Assembly (NCBI GenBank): GCA_016933575.1
Contig: JAFGAR010000040.1
Coordinates: forward strand, 62,001-126,000
DNA: 64,000 nucleotides
From: Candidatus Thorarchaeota archaeon
GTDB lineage: Archaea > Asgardarchaeota > Thorarchaeia > Thorarchaeales > Thorarchaeaceae
Reading direction: 5' to 3'
In this document: one piece after another, positions 1-7,600 of the stretch
Numbering within the stretch: the first letter of the stretch is position 1
How the letters are laid out: each line of letters begins with the position of its first letter
The notes under the pieces: model-generated
The model's input: only the letters and a program-made list of their open reading frames with translations
What the model was told of the DNA's origin: nothing
Database searches by the model: none
Program-made: the position numbers and the translations under genes

Positions 1-135
1 CTGTCCCTCTACATTTCTTTGGAGACCTAGGTCTAGGATAACATCTGAATTGATATGTTCATTTTCTGAAACAATATTACTATCTGTTGTTTCTTTGAGA
101 ATATCCAGTGCCGTTTTTATGAAATTGGAGCTCAT
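1..135 (-). CDS. Partial unknown protein, N-terminal 45 residues
   Basis: Reading the minus strand from the ATG at 135 gives an open frame to the window edge, beginning MSSNFIKTALDILKETTDSN. It is absent from the ORF track because it is cut by the edge. The visible part is a short amphipathic helix followed by a polar stretch, with no recognisable motif. It is transcribed away from the gene at 199, so the two share a 63-nt divergent promoter region that is AT-rich. No function can be assigned from 45 residues. Confidence 0.5.
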   Translation of the reverse strand, partial: MSSNFIKTALDILKETTDSNIVSENEHINSDVILDLGLQRNVEGQ

Positions 136-198
136 GCTATTTTATTTCTATCGCGTTAGTTTATAACCTCAATTGATAACACAAGGTTTGGTGGATTC

Positions 199-690
199 AT
201 GTCTGAAGAGGAATTTGGCTGGAAGCGGGTTCTCCAAGCATTCGATGATTGGATTTCTTATGAAGCTGAGGAATTTGGCCCCTATACTGGTTATTTCTCT
301 CTTGAGAATCTCCGAGACCTTATGCACGTCGAGCGCCTTAGTTGGATGCACTCCATGGTTGACGAGATAATTCCTGGTCGTATTGACAAGTGTCGCGAAG
401 CTGCAGTCGCCTTTGAAGATTTTATGCCCTACATGCCTGATCCCGATGCTAGAGAGATTGTACAATCAATGATCGAGCTAAGTCAAGTAATTGAAGATGC
501 GATGCTAGCTATGAGTGATACAATTAGCAGTATGAAAGATGATTATGAGGAAGGGGGTATGGATGAAATCGTTACCTATCTATCTGACCTTGCTGATGGT
601 GAGGAAAACATACGCCATCATATGAGTCTCTTTAGCCAAGGCTTTGCTAAATTGCGAAATCTAGGACTGGAGATGCCTGACATGGAATGA
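199..690 (+). CDS. Unknown acidic all-helical protein (163 aa)
   Basis: Not recognised. The 163-residue product is acidic and predicted almost entirely helical, with several Met-rich helices and no cysteines in a metal-binding arrangement. It has no signal peptide or membrane segment, so it is probably cytosolic. The ATG at 199 is the first good start. The 98-aa minus-strand ORF over the same bases is a shadow. It is divergent from the partial gene at the left edge and not obviously in an operon. Confidence 0.6.
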   Translation: MSEEEFGWKRVLQAFDDWISYEAEEFGPYTGYFSLENLRDLMHVERLSWMHSMVDEIIPGRIDKCREAAVAFEDFMPYMPDPDAREIVQSMIELSQVIEDAMLAMSDTISSMKDDYEEGGMDEIVTYLSDLADGEENIRHHMSLFSQGFAKLRNLGLEMPDME

Positions 691-774
691 TTTGATCAAC
701 CAAAACAATATCCGCAATTACTGCAAAAATCTTAATATCAATTGATTTGCCAGTCCCCTTCTTGAGGGGTACAT

Positions 775-1107
775 TTGTCCAAAAAACTAGCGTGGATTAG
801 CAACTTCTTTTCAGTGCTATCAAAAAAGGCTCTGTTTAGATGGTTCATTTTTCTGATCTTCATTTCTGGAGTGGTTTTCATCTTTGGAAACTATGATGAA
901 TTTAACACTCTTAGTCTATTGTTCTCATTTGTTACTAGCATGGGGTGGTTCATAGCAACTGGTCTTCCATTTGTAGTTGGAGCATCACTAGTCTTTTGCT
1001 CCAAGGAAACACAAAATAGCATTTCAGCAAAGATGAATACTGAATATCAAGTTCGATTTTCAATTGTCTTTGTTTCATATTTGATTCTCATGCTGCTTGG
1101 AAAGTAG
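775..1107 (+). CDS. Small multi-pass membrane protein (110 aa)
   Basis: Not recognised. The protein starts at a TTG about 10 bases after a GAGGGG Shine-Dalgarno-like sequence. After a basic N-terminus it shows three hydrophobic segments, roughly residues 23-40, 50-75 and 92-108, so it is probably an integral membrane protein with little outside the bilayer. It has no catalytic motif. The next gene also looks exported, so the two may form a small envelope unit. Confidence 0.55.
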   Translation: MSKKLAWISNFFSVLSKKALFRWFIFLIFISGVVFIFGNYDEFNTLSLLFSFVTSMGWFIATGLPFVVGASLVFCSKETQNSISAKMNTEYQVRFSIVFVSYLILMLLGK

Positions 1108-1242
1108 TTATTGGGCTCTCCATGATACAGCTTCACGCAAATCGGATTTTCCCTCCCCTCTGATGACCTTTTAAAAGCGAAAGCAGGTATTGAGGACAGA
1201 AGAAAAAAAGCAATAGCCGTAACTATTACAATCATCATATTC

Positions 1243-1698
1243 ATGTCATTTTCTTCTTATAGCTACAGTCAGATACAACAAGCAGAATCCCCGTTCGTCG
1301 TGTACGAGAGTCCTTATGGAGGAGAAACTGTCAATATTGGAGAATGGATATATGGTTCGTTCGTAGGTCAAGAACGTCCCGAATTAGATCCGTTATACAC
1401 GAAGTGTTCTGGTCAAGTCCTTAACTGGCTCTTTTCTTCAGGAAATATCACTTTCAATTTTAATTCCAAGCAACTGACAATGGTTGAATTCCTTGAATTA
1501 AACGATACTGAAATCTATGATTCATTCCATACTGGACAAAATATCCATACCACTATGGATGGAACCTTTCAAGATGCTGGAGTGGATGTTACTCAAGAAT
1601 CTGAATACATTTGGGTTCTGAGGTTCGTCGATATTAACGGAAAGACTTCAGGAACAATAGATGTTTGGTTTCAAATTTACTTGCATACATATCATTAA
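1243..1698 (+). CDS. Probable secreted or membrane-anchored beta-rich protein
   Basis: Not recognised. The mature part (FVVYESPYGGETVNIGEWIY onward) is rich in aromatic and Thr/Asn residues and looks like a small extracellular beta domain. The ATG at 1243 falls inside what looks like a signal peptide: the in-frame codons just upstream read RRKKAIAVTITIIIF, a basic stretch plus hydrophobic core, and the frame stays open back to a TGA near 1125 without any ATG, GTG or TTG. The real start may therefore be a non-standard codon such as ATT at 1189, or the 5' end is damaged. Coordinates follow the only canonical start. Confidence 0.5.
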   Translation: MSFSSYSYSQIQQAESPFVVYESPYGGETVNIGEWIYGSFVGQERPELDPLYTKCSGQVLNWLFSSGNITFNFNSKQLTMVEFLELNDTEIYDSFHTGQNIHTTMDGTFQDAGVDVTQESEYIWVLRFVDINGKTSGTIDVWFQIYLHTYH

Positions 1699-1818
1699 CA
1701 AGATTTAAGTCAGAATTGCTAATTATCACTATTGACCCAACAGAAAAAGAGGTGAAAAACGCAATGGGTACTGAACCAAGATCCGCTGCCCATCAATATC
1801 GGGTCGCAAACGCAAAAG

Positions 1819-2190
1819 GTGACTGCCAAATTAAGTCATCAACACGAGGTGAACGTGTTCTTACGGTCTAGTGACCGTGAGGTACATCCTACTTTTCAGA
1901 GTCTTGTTGCATCATTCTTCAAATTAGCCGAGACTAGAATGAGTGATACGCAAAAGACTGTATTGAGGACAAGTCGTCAGCTATTGAAATTCCGTGATAT
2001 ATCCTTGACATCGCTGGCTGATTTAGTTTCTCGTCGTTCTGAAGTCCCTTACAGCACCGTGAAATGGAATCTACGCTCTCTAAAAGAGATGGGTCTGTTA
2101 ACTGGTGGGGATATGAGTTGCAAGGGAGAACACGCTCGTCTAACGCATGCGGCTCAGATGTTAGCGGATCATCTGGAGAAAGAGTATTAG
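1819..2190 (+). CDS. Winged-helix transcriptional regulator-like protein
   Basis: The 123-aa product carries a winged-helix fold at about residues 35-115: LTSLADLVSRRSEVPYSTVK looks like helices 2-3 of a wHTH, followed by WNLRSLKEMGLLTGGD, typical of the recognition helix leading into the wing. It probably binds DNA as a local regulator; the target is unknown. A GTG start is used (1819); a second GTG at 1849, preceded by GAGGT-like sequence, is an alternative. A strong hairpin terminator follows directly. The 68-aa ORF overlapping its 5' end is in another frame and looks spurious. Confidence 0.65.
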   Translation: MTAKLSHQHEVNVFLRSSDREVHPTFQSLVASFFKLAETRMSDTQKTVLRTSRQLLKFRDISLTSLADLVSRRSEVPYSTVKWNLRSLKEMGLLTGGDMSCKGEHARLTHAAQMLADHLEKEY

Positions 2191-2193
2191 AAC

Positions 2194-2221
2194 AAAGGGG
2201 CTTCTTCAGCCCCCTTTTTTT
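2194..2221 (+). terminator. Hairpin plus T-run terminator
   Basis: GGGGCT, a TCTTC loop and AGCCCC form a perfect stem starting 6 nt after the stop of the winged-helix gene. It is followed by seven Ts, fitting transcription termination of the plus-strand gene. Confidence 0.7.
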
Positions 2222-2295
2222 GATTAGGATATTCGAAAGAAGAGTAAGGGTGCTTCCCTGTCTCAACCGATACTGCTTTGCTTTACGTACCGATA

Positions 2296-3102
2296 TCATT
2301 GAATCTTTTTATCGAACATCTCCAAGCCTTTTTGTGCAAGAGCTTTCGCCTCTTCAGGATTGGTCGCAGCTGCAAGAACGACATCCACAGTCTTGTGTTC
2401 TCCAGAATCATAGGATCCAAGATTCCATTGAAGCGCTGTGGCAATGTCTCTTGGTCCAAGCTCGAGGTTCTTACTTAGGTCGCGGTTTTCTTCATCGATT
2501 CTGAGTTTTGTGGGACTGCCAATTTCCCACGCATCAGCCTTCGGATTTGAAACCATAACCACACATAGCGGGTTGTCGTCGTAGGCAGCCATAATTCCAG
2601 ACACTGGATCATAGGTGCCGACATCATCCTTATAGCTGGTTGGTCCACCAACATCGAAGTCCATGAAATTGTAGAGTTTCAAGTCCTCAATGGTGGAACT
2701 GTTCGATAGGTTTGTCGTTTTGAAACGTACCAGCAATATCGGTGTGTTATAGCTCCACACCTCGAGATCAAATCGTGCCATGGGTGGTTGTCCTTCTACT
2801 GGAGAATGATCCAGAACAACGTGTAGTCTTCCATCCTGCGCATCTTCAGTTACTACGGAGATTGTGGCAATTTCAGTAGAGCTTACTCTGTGAACAATAC
2901 CGTCCACAATGTACGTGAGCGAAAATCCACCTTTGTAATCTGCAGGATTTCGTAGTAGTAGTCGTTCTTTCCCACTAGCATCGATCAGACTGAGGCGCTT
3001 GATGTAGAAACCTAGGCGACCTTTTCCTCAGGATGAACACTCGACAGCGTATGCGATATCCAACCTCGGACTGCGATTGCCCGTTTCAAGGATTTCAGAC
3101 AT
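2296..3102 (-). pseudogene. Unknown beta-rich protein interrupted by an in-frame TGA
   Basis: The ORF track shows only 203 residues from a GTG at 2907, but the same minus-strand frame continues upstream to an ATG at 3102 (MSEILETGNRSPRLDIAYAV...), interrupted once by TGA at 3028-3030 (codon 25, context VECSS-stop-GKGRLGFYIK). The flanking residues read as continuous protein, so this is either a recent nonsense mutation, a sequencing error, or recoding. The body is beta-rich and soluble with no cysteine redox motif around the TGA, which argues against selenocysteine. The family is not recognised. If translated from the internal GTG it would lack its first 65 residues. Confidence 0.55.
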
Positions 3103-3158
3103 GACCGATCACTTTACCAATGCTATTGCTGCTGACTCGCTCTTTTGATATAAACCTC

Positions 3159-3170
3159 AGGATATATCCT
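3159..3170. promoter_or_regulatory. Palindrome AGGATATATCCT near a TATA-like box
   Basis: A perfect 12-bp palindrome lies about 90 bp upstream of the coiled-coil gene at 3261 and just after the TATA-like TTTTGATATAAA (3143-3154). It could be a dimeric regulator site or chance in AT-rich DNA. Confidence 0.25.
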
Positions 3171-3260
3171 AGTTTATTCACAAATTGGATAATTCCTCAT
3201 GATTCATAAAGTTGATAAACAGCATAAGACAAATCGGTTTTGTTTTTGGTAGGTAATTCC

Positions 3261-4493
3261 ATGACTAATCTCACAGTTGAACAATTGCAGAAATGGTATC
3301 GTAAACAGGTCCAGAAGAAATCTAGTGATTTCCTTAAACAGGCTGAAAAAAGTTACAAGATTGTCGAAAGGGCTCTCAAAGATATAGAGGAGTTAGTCAA
3401 GGCTTTTGCTGTTGAAGATGAGGATGATCCAGAATCAAGTGGCATAGCTGCACGATTTGCGTTCAAAGTCAAGGAAATGATTGATAATTTCTATGTTGAT
3501 AAAGAGATTTCTTATGAGAGCACAAAAGCAATGCAGAGTGAGATCCAGAAATTTATCCAGGAGTTGTGGGGTGCAGGTGCTCGTTGGATTCGTAAGATGG
3601 ACAAACGCCACAAGGCAACGATAAAATCAATAGACGTTGCTATGAAAGATCTTGCCAAGGAAATGAACAGGATTGGAAAACTTCTCTACGACTTTGCATG
3701 GGTTGATGATTTAGAGCGAATTGGTAATCGTATTGACACCCTTCATGACCTTACATTCAGCAAAGATGTTTTTGAGGAGCAGATCAAGACTGTTAGATTA
3801 AAGATTGACACTGCCACTAACGAATACAAAACTGCAAAAGAGAATTACGACAAGTTCACTGAAACATCAAATGTCGCAGAGCTACTGAGTCTTGATGAGC
3901 AGGCTGAGCATGTGTCCACACTACTCAGAATGAAGCTCAACCCATTAAAGAAGCAAGTGAAGAAGTTTCAACAAGTCGATACCGGCGTTCGTGTAAGTCC
4001 TGCTGGACAGATAGCACTGAATAATTATTTTGATGATCCATATACAGCAATTGTTGCTGAACCCGTTGGATATCCTGCCCTTCTCGAAGGATTTCAAGGC
4101 CTTGCAGAAGCGATTGAGAACGACAAATTATCCCTTAAGGACAGACTAGCTCGACGTGCTATTGAAGAAATTGAGGCTATACGTAAAGGTGGACTACAAA
4201 AGCTACAGAATCAAGCCAAGGATATAGAAGACAAACGACATACCTATACTGGTTCTGATATCTATGCTCAGAGTCAAAAACTAGAAACATCTCTAAAAGA
4301 AGCTGAAAAGAATCTCGAATATCATCGAAACGACCTACTCAGGATAAAAGATGATATTTCCCGCCAGATCGACAAAGTGAAGGAATTTAAAACAAGAATT
4401 GAGTCCGAGATACTTCAATCCTTTAACGAGAAGGTAACAATCGAACTTGAGGTGTCTCTCGAACCTTTGCTTGCAATGTGTACTATTGAATAA
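3261..4493 (+). CDS. Long coiled-coil protein (410 aa), unknown
   Basis: Not recognised. The product is nearly all helical, with heptad-like Lys/Glu/Leu patterns through residues 10-60, 100-240 and 275-400, an acidic break (EDEDDPESSG) near residue 60, and a less regular centre around residue 255 (FDDPYTAIVAEPVGYPALLE). It has no ATPase motif, so it is not an SMC or Rad50 protein, and no membrane segment. The ATG at 3261 is chosen over the TTG at 3240 because GGTAGGT lies 6 nt upstream. It is the first of several long coiled-coil genes on this strand, suggesting a structural or scaffold role, but nothing proves this. Confidence 0.65.
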   Translation: MTNLTVEQLQKWYRKQVQKKSSDFLKQAEKSYKIVERALKDIEELVKAFAVEDEDDPESSGIAARFAFKVKEMIDNFYVDKEISYESTKAMQSEIQKFIQELWGAGARWIRKMDKRHKATIKSIDVAMKDLAKEMNRIGKLLYDFAWVDDLERIGNRIDTLHDLTFSKDVFEEQIKTVRLKIDTATNEYKTAKENYDKFTETSNVAELLSLDEQAEHVSTLLRMKLNPLKKQVKKFQQVDTGVRVSPAGQIALNNYFDDPYTAIVAEPVGYPALLEGFQGLAEAIENDKLSLKDRLARRAIEEIEAIRKGGLQKLQNQAKDIEDKRHTYTGSDIYAQSQKLETSLKEAEKNLEYHRNDLLRIKDDISRQIDKVKEFKTRIESEILQSFNEKVTIELEVSLEPLLAMCTIE

Positions 4494-4509
4494 ATGAAGG
4501 CTGGATATA

Positions 4510-5334
4510 TTGCGTGTCTTAGTCACATCTGAGAAGGATATCGCAAGTCAAACCATCAAGCACGTTCTTGTCGAAGAATATGGATTCAAACCTAGTGAAA
4601 GAAGCTTCGAAGGCAATCCAATCTTTAGTTATGATGATTCTACAATCCTAATAACAACCCAACGTGACATGATCTACTGTGACCATCTTGAGGTCTTCTT
4701 TGATGCTGATGTTTTCATCTTTTGTTCTCGGCATAGAGCTGAGTCTGCTAAGCCTGCTCTGCTGGTTCACAGCACGGGTAATCTCGGATCAGAAGCCTCC
4801 TTTGGTGGTAATCCTAATGAGGTATCTGTTTCTGCACCTTCTTTGGTTTCTGCAGCTTTAAAGCGTCTATTCAAAGAGAGAAACGATCGAAACCTCGATG
4901 AATTTGATGTTTCTCTTGAGGTCACGCATCATGGACCTACATCTATGAAAACGCCTCTTGTTTTTGTAGAACTTGGTAGTACCGAGGAATATTGGGTACA
5001 CACTGAAGGTGCTAGAGCGGTTGCTGCTGCTATCATGGATTGTGTCCGTACGCCTCTCTTATCAACTACTGCAATAGGTTTTGGTGGGACTCATTATGCT
5101 AGTAAGTTCAACAAGCTCGTCTTGGAAAAGGATTACAATTTTGGGCACATTGCTCCTAAGTATGCTATAGATGGTTTGACTCATGATGTAGTACGACAAA
5201 TGGCCACAAGAACCACCTCTGAATCTAAAATCGCGATTATCGATTGGAAAGGCATGAATGCTGAGAACAAAGCCAATGTTTTTCCTTTACTTGAGGAGCT
5301 TGGACTTGAAATAATCCGTGATAAAGACGCATAA
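4510..5334 (+). CDS. dtdA: D-aminoacyl-tRNA deacylase, archaeal/plant DTD2 type
   Basis: Hydrolyses the ester bond of D-aminoacyl-tRNAs, keeping D-amino acids out of protein. The family signatures are present: an N-terminal phosphorylase-like half (DADVFIFCSRHRAES), the block VTHHGPTSMKTPLVFVELGS, the Gly-rich AIGFGGTHYASKF, and a GHI motif. At 274 residues it has normal length. A TTG start is used; no ATG fits because the frame closes upstream. It lies 16 nt after the coiled-coil gene and may be co-transcribed with it. Cytosolic. Confidence 0.93.
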   Translation: MRVLVTSEKDIASQTIKHVLVEEYGFKPSERSFEGNPIFSYDDSTILITTQRDMIYCDHLEVFFDADVFIFCSRHRAESAKPALLVHSTGNLGSEASFGGNPNEVSVSAPSLVSAALKRLFKERNDRNLDEFDVSLEVTHHGPTSMKTPLVFVELGSTEEYWVHTEGARAVAAAIMDCVRTPLLSTTAIGFGGTHYASKFNKLVLEKDYNFGHIAPKYAIDGLTHDVVRQMATRTTSESKIAIIDWKGMNAENKANVFPLLEELGLEIIRDKDA

Positions 5335-5456
5335 TACTGTTAATGCATTGCTTGTAAACACTCTCTGGCATAGTAATATCCCGTTTACTACATTCCCGAA
5401 AGGCTAATTACTCTAATTGAACAAAACGCGATTACTGTCTTAGGGCTGGGGATAGT

Positions 5457-6548
5457 ATGGCCTCTAAAGAAATTGAAACTGCAATCGATGAGCTGACTGA
5501 AAAAGTAGACAAGCTGACTGATGAGTTAGCGAGTTTACGTGAGGAACTTGAAGTCCTTAAATCCCTTCCAAGTGTGATTGATAAAGTCGATTCCATTGAA
5601 TCTGAATTGAAAGAAGTTCAATCCACAATCTCTCCTATGACTAAAATGGATGATCTGATTTCTTCTATTGAATCACTAAATGAGGATATGTCAAGTGTAA
5701 AGGATTCCAAGGAATTAGAGAAATTGGGTAAGAAACTTGCGGATCTTATCAAAACAGTTGAGAGTGTTGATTCAAATATAGAGGGAGTAAAAAGTTCTCA
5801 GGGATTAGAACTTGTTGATAGTAAAATGGATGACATTATCTCTTCAGTCAAGAATGTTGATGAATCAATGAAGCAGATTCTAGATTCTAAAGAATCTGAA
5901 GTAATCATAAAGAAGGTTGATGATATACTAATAGTGTTGTCAGAAACTGAAGTGATTAGCAAGAAATTAGATGATCTTCAAGGATATGTTGCGAATCTCT
6001 CGGGAATTGAGGAAAGGGTTCAAGACCTCTCAAACCAATTTGAAGAAACAAATGAGATCGTCGGTATTATTGTTAGACAACTTGATGATATCGAGCGGAA
6101 GTATAATCTTTCCATTGACAAGATTTCTGAAACAGCTGAACTCGTAGAAAAAATCGCCATGGGTAGTACTACTGAACAGACCTCTTCTAAATCCCCAGGA
6201 AAGAAACCTTCCAAGGAGATAGAAGATGAGGAAGAAAAGGATAAACCAAAACCAGTATCAAAAGTCAACCTCCCGTCAACCATTGATGCACTCATGGAGA
6301 GATTACTCGGACTGGTTAATCCTCACACTGAAGCCAAACAAATGGCCGAGGCCTTGGAAGACGTACGTGATCAATTAACAACTATGATACAGGGACACAC
6401 ACCTGTCCTCTTCCAGTTTGGAAAGAAAGCTAGGGAACTGAAGTCTTACCCACCCACTGCTACACTAAATGAAAATGACATTGCAATTCTGAATAAAGAC
6501 ATCAAATCTTGGGCAAGTAAACTGAAAGAGATTGCTCGGGAGTCATAA
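5457..6548 (+). CDS. Coiled-coil protein with repeated Asp-Ser-Ile/Val segments
   Basis: Not recognised. Residues 1-235 are a coiled coil with imperfect repeats in which LVDSKMDDIISSVKNVDESM and similar phrases recur roughly every 25-40 residues. A charged, Pro/Lys-rich linker (about 240-270, KSPGKKPSKEIEDEEEKDKP) follows, then a compact helical C-terminal domain (275-363). The arrangement of rod, flexible linker and globular end suggests an oligomeric scaffold. No signal peptide or TM. The 91-aa minus ORF inside it is a shadow. Confidence 0.65.
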   Translation: MASKEIETAIDELTEKVDKLTDELASLREELEVLKSLPSVIDKVDSIESELKEVQSTISPMTKMDDLISSIESLNEDMSSVKDSKELEKLGKKLADLIKTVESVDSNIEGVKSSQGLELVDSKMDDIISSVKNVDESMKQILDSKESEVIIKKVDDILIVLSETEVISKKLDDLQGYVANLSGIEERVQDLSNQFEETNEIVGIIVRQLDDIERKYNLSIDKISETAELVEKIAMGSTTEQTSSKSPGKKPSKEIEDEEEKDKPKPVSKVNLPSTIDALMERLLGLVNPHTEAKQMAEALEDVRDQLTTMIQGHTPVLFQFGKKARELKSYPPTATLNENDIAILNKDIKSWASKLKEIARES

Positions 6549-6742
6549 TCTTCAGTGTACTCATTCATAATATTGATTGATCCATGAGATTATTCAATAA
6601 CACCACACATTCGGGTGGCATAGGTTTATCTCGTTAGTTCACAAATGCGCAATTAGATTTGCCTTGGGTGATAACTTTTCACCACGGATTTGTATATTTA
6701 ACAATCCGTTTCTTTCATCAAGTGCAATAGGTGTGAAATGTC

Positions 6743-7543
6743 ATGGAACTGGTAAAACACAACGATGAACTTCAAAGGAGAATCGAATTGCTCGATGTAA
6801 CTGCCGATTTACAACTAGCTAAAGAACTGATGGAACTACATCAAGCGAAATGTGCAGCATGTCAGGAAGATCGATTGCGATGTGCTACACGTCCTGCTTG
6901 TAAGGATCGCAATTTTCTCAATGCCCTTATCGAAATCGGTGTTGAAGTCATTGATTTGCCAGATTTCTGTTATAGTCAAAATGTCGAACAGATACGTCGT
7001 CTTGTCCTAGAGAAGAAAGGACGGAGGATGATTGACCGTAGGCTTCCAATCAAAGACCTTCTACAATCTCTCGGGGTTAGCTCAATTAGACATTTCACAA
7101 CAAAGTACAAGAAAGAATGGGATAATTTTGCTTCGGTACACGAGGGAAACCTCATGCTAGTGACAGGAGATGGTCTCCTTTTCCGCTTTGATTTCACTCG
7201 TGGAATAGTTACAGTAAATCCATCGAAGGACAGAATCCGCTCCTACAATATATTCAAACTTTACTGCGATCTATTTTCTGAAAGATATCAAGTGAATATG
7301 ACTGTCAAGGATGTTACACAGAACTGGTGGATTCTTTCCCTAACAGTTGATGATTCTGATGCAGCAGCAGTAAAAGCACTGCAAAAAGGTGATTTGGCTG
7401 AATCTTTCGACGCCATTTACCGGACTGAATCCGAAGGAAAAGTCCAGATTCAAGTTGAAGTTCTACTAGATACTGATGCTAAATATCTGGAATCTGAAGA
7501 CCTTAGCGAACTATTTGTCAAAGCATCAAAACTCTGCAAGTAA
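6743..7543 (+). CDS. Unknown protein with N-terminal Cys cluster
   Basis: Not recognised. A short helical N-terminus is followed by a cysteine cluster around residues 37-55 (AKCAACQEDRLRCATRPACK, a C-x2-C-x6-C-x5-C pattern) that could bind zinc or an Fe-S cluster. The rest (about 60-266) looks alpha/beta and ends with a beta-rich portion (EGKVQIQVEVLLDTDAKYLE). The ATG at 6743 has AGGTG about 10 nt upstream. It precedes the giant TrmB-like gene by less than 60 nt and is probably expressed with it, so it may act with that protein. Confidence 0.6.
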   Translation: MELVKHNDELQRRIELLDVTADLQLAKELMELHQAKCAACQEDRLRCATRPACKDRNFLNALIEIGVEVIDLPDFCYSQNVEQIRRLVLEKKGRRMIDRRLPIKDLLQSLGVSSIRHFTTKYKKEWDNFASVHEGNLMLVTGDGLLFRFDFTRGIVTVNPSKDRIRSYNIFKLYCDLFSERYQVNMTVKDVTQNWWILSLTVDDSDAAAVKALQKGDLAESFDAIYRTESEGKVQIQVEVLLDTDAKYLESEDLSELFVKASKLCK

Positions 7544-7600
7544 ATGTTGCAATGAATATCAGATAGTTCGAAAAACCACAGATATGGTGGGATGCACATA

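Noticed and set aside
1665-1871. 68-aa ORF between the secreted protein and the winged-helix gene
   Set aside because: Overlaps the 3' end of one gene and the 5' end of the other in a different frame and has no domain.
2064-2504. 146-aa plus-strand ORF spanning the end of the winged-helix gene
   Set aside because: Crosses a strong terminator hairpin and overlaps two better genes; no recognisable domain.
3028-3030. TGA read as selenocysteine
   Set aside because: Context lacks a redox Cys partner, the flanking sequence is not a known selenoprotein family, and no SECIS-like hairpin was seen; kept only as a test suggestion.
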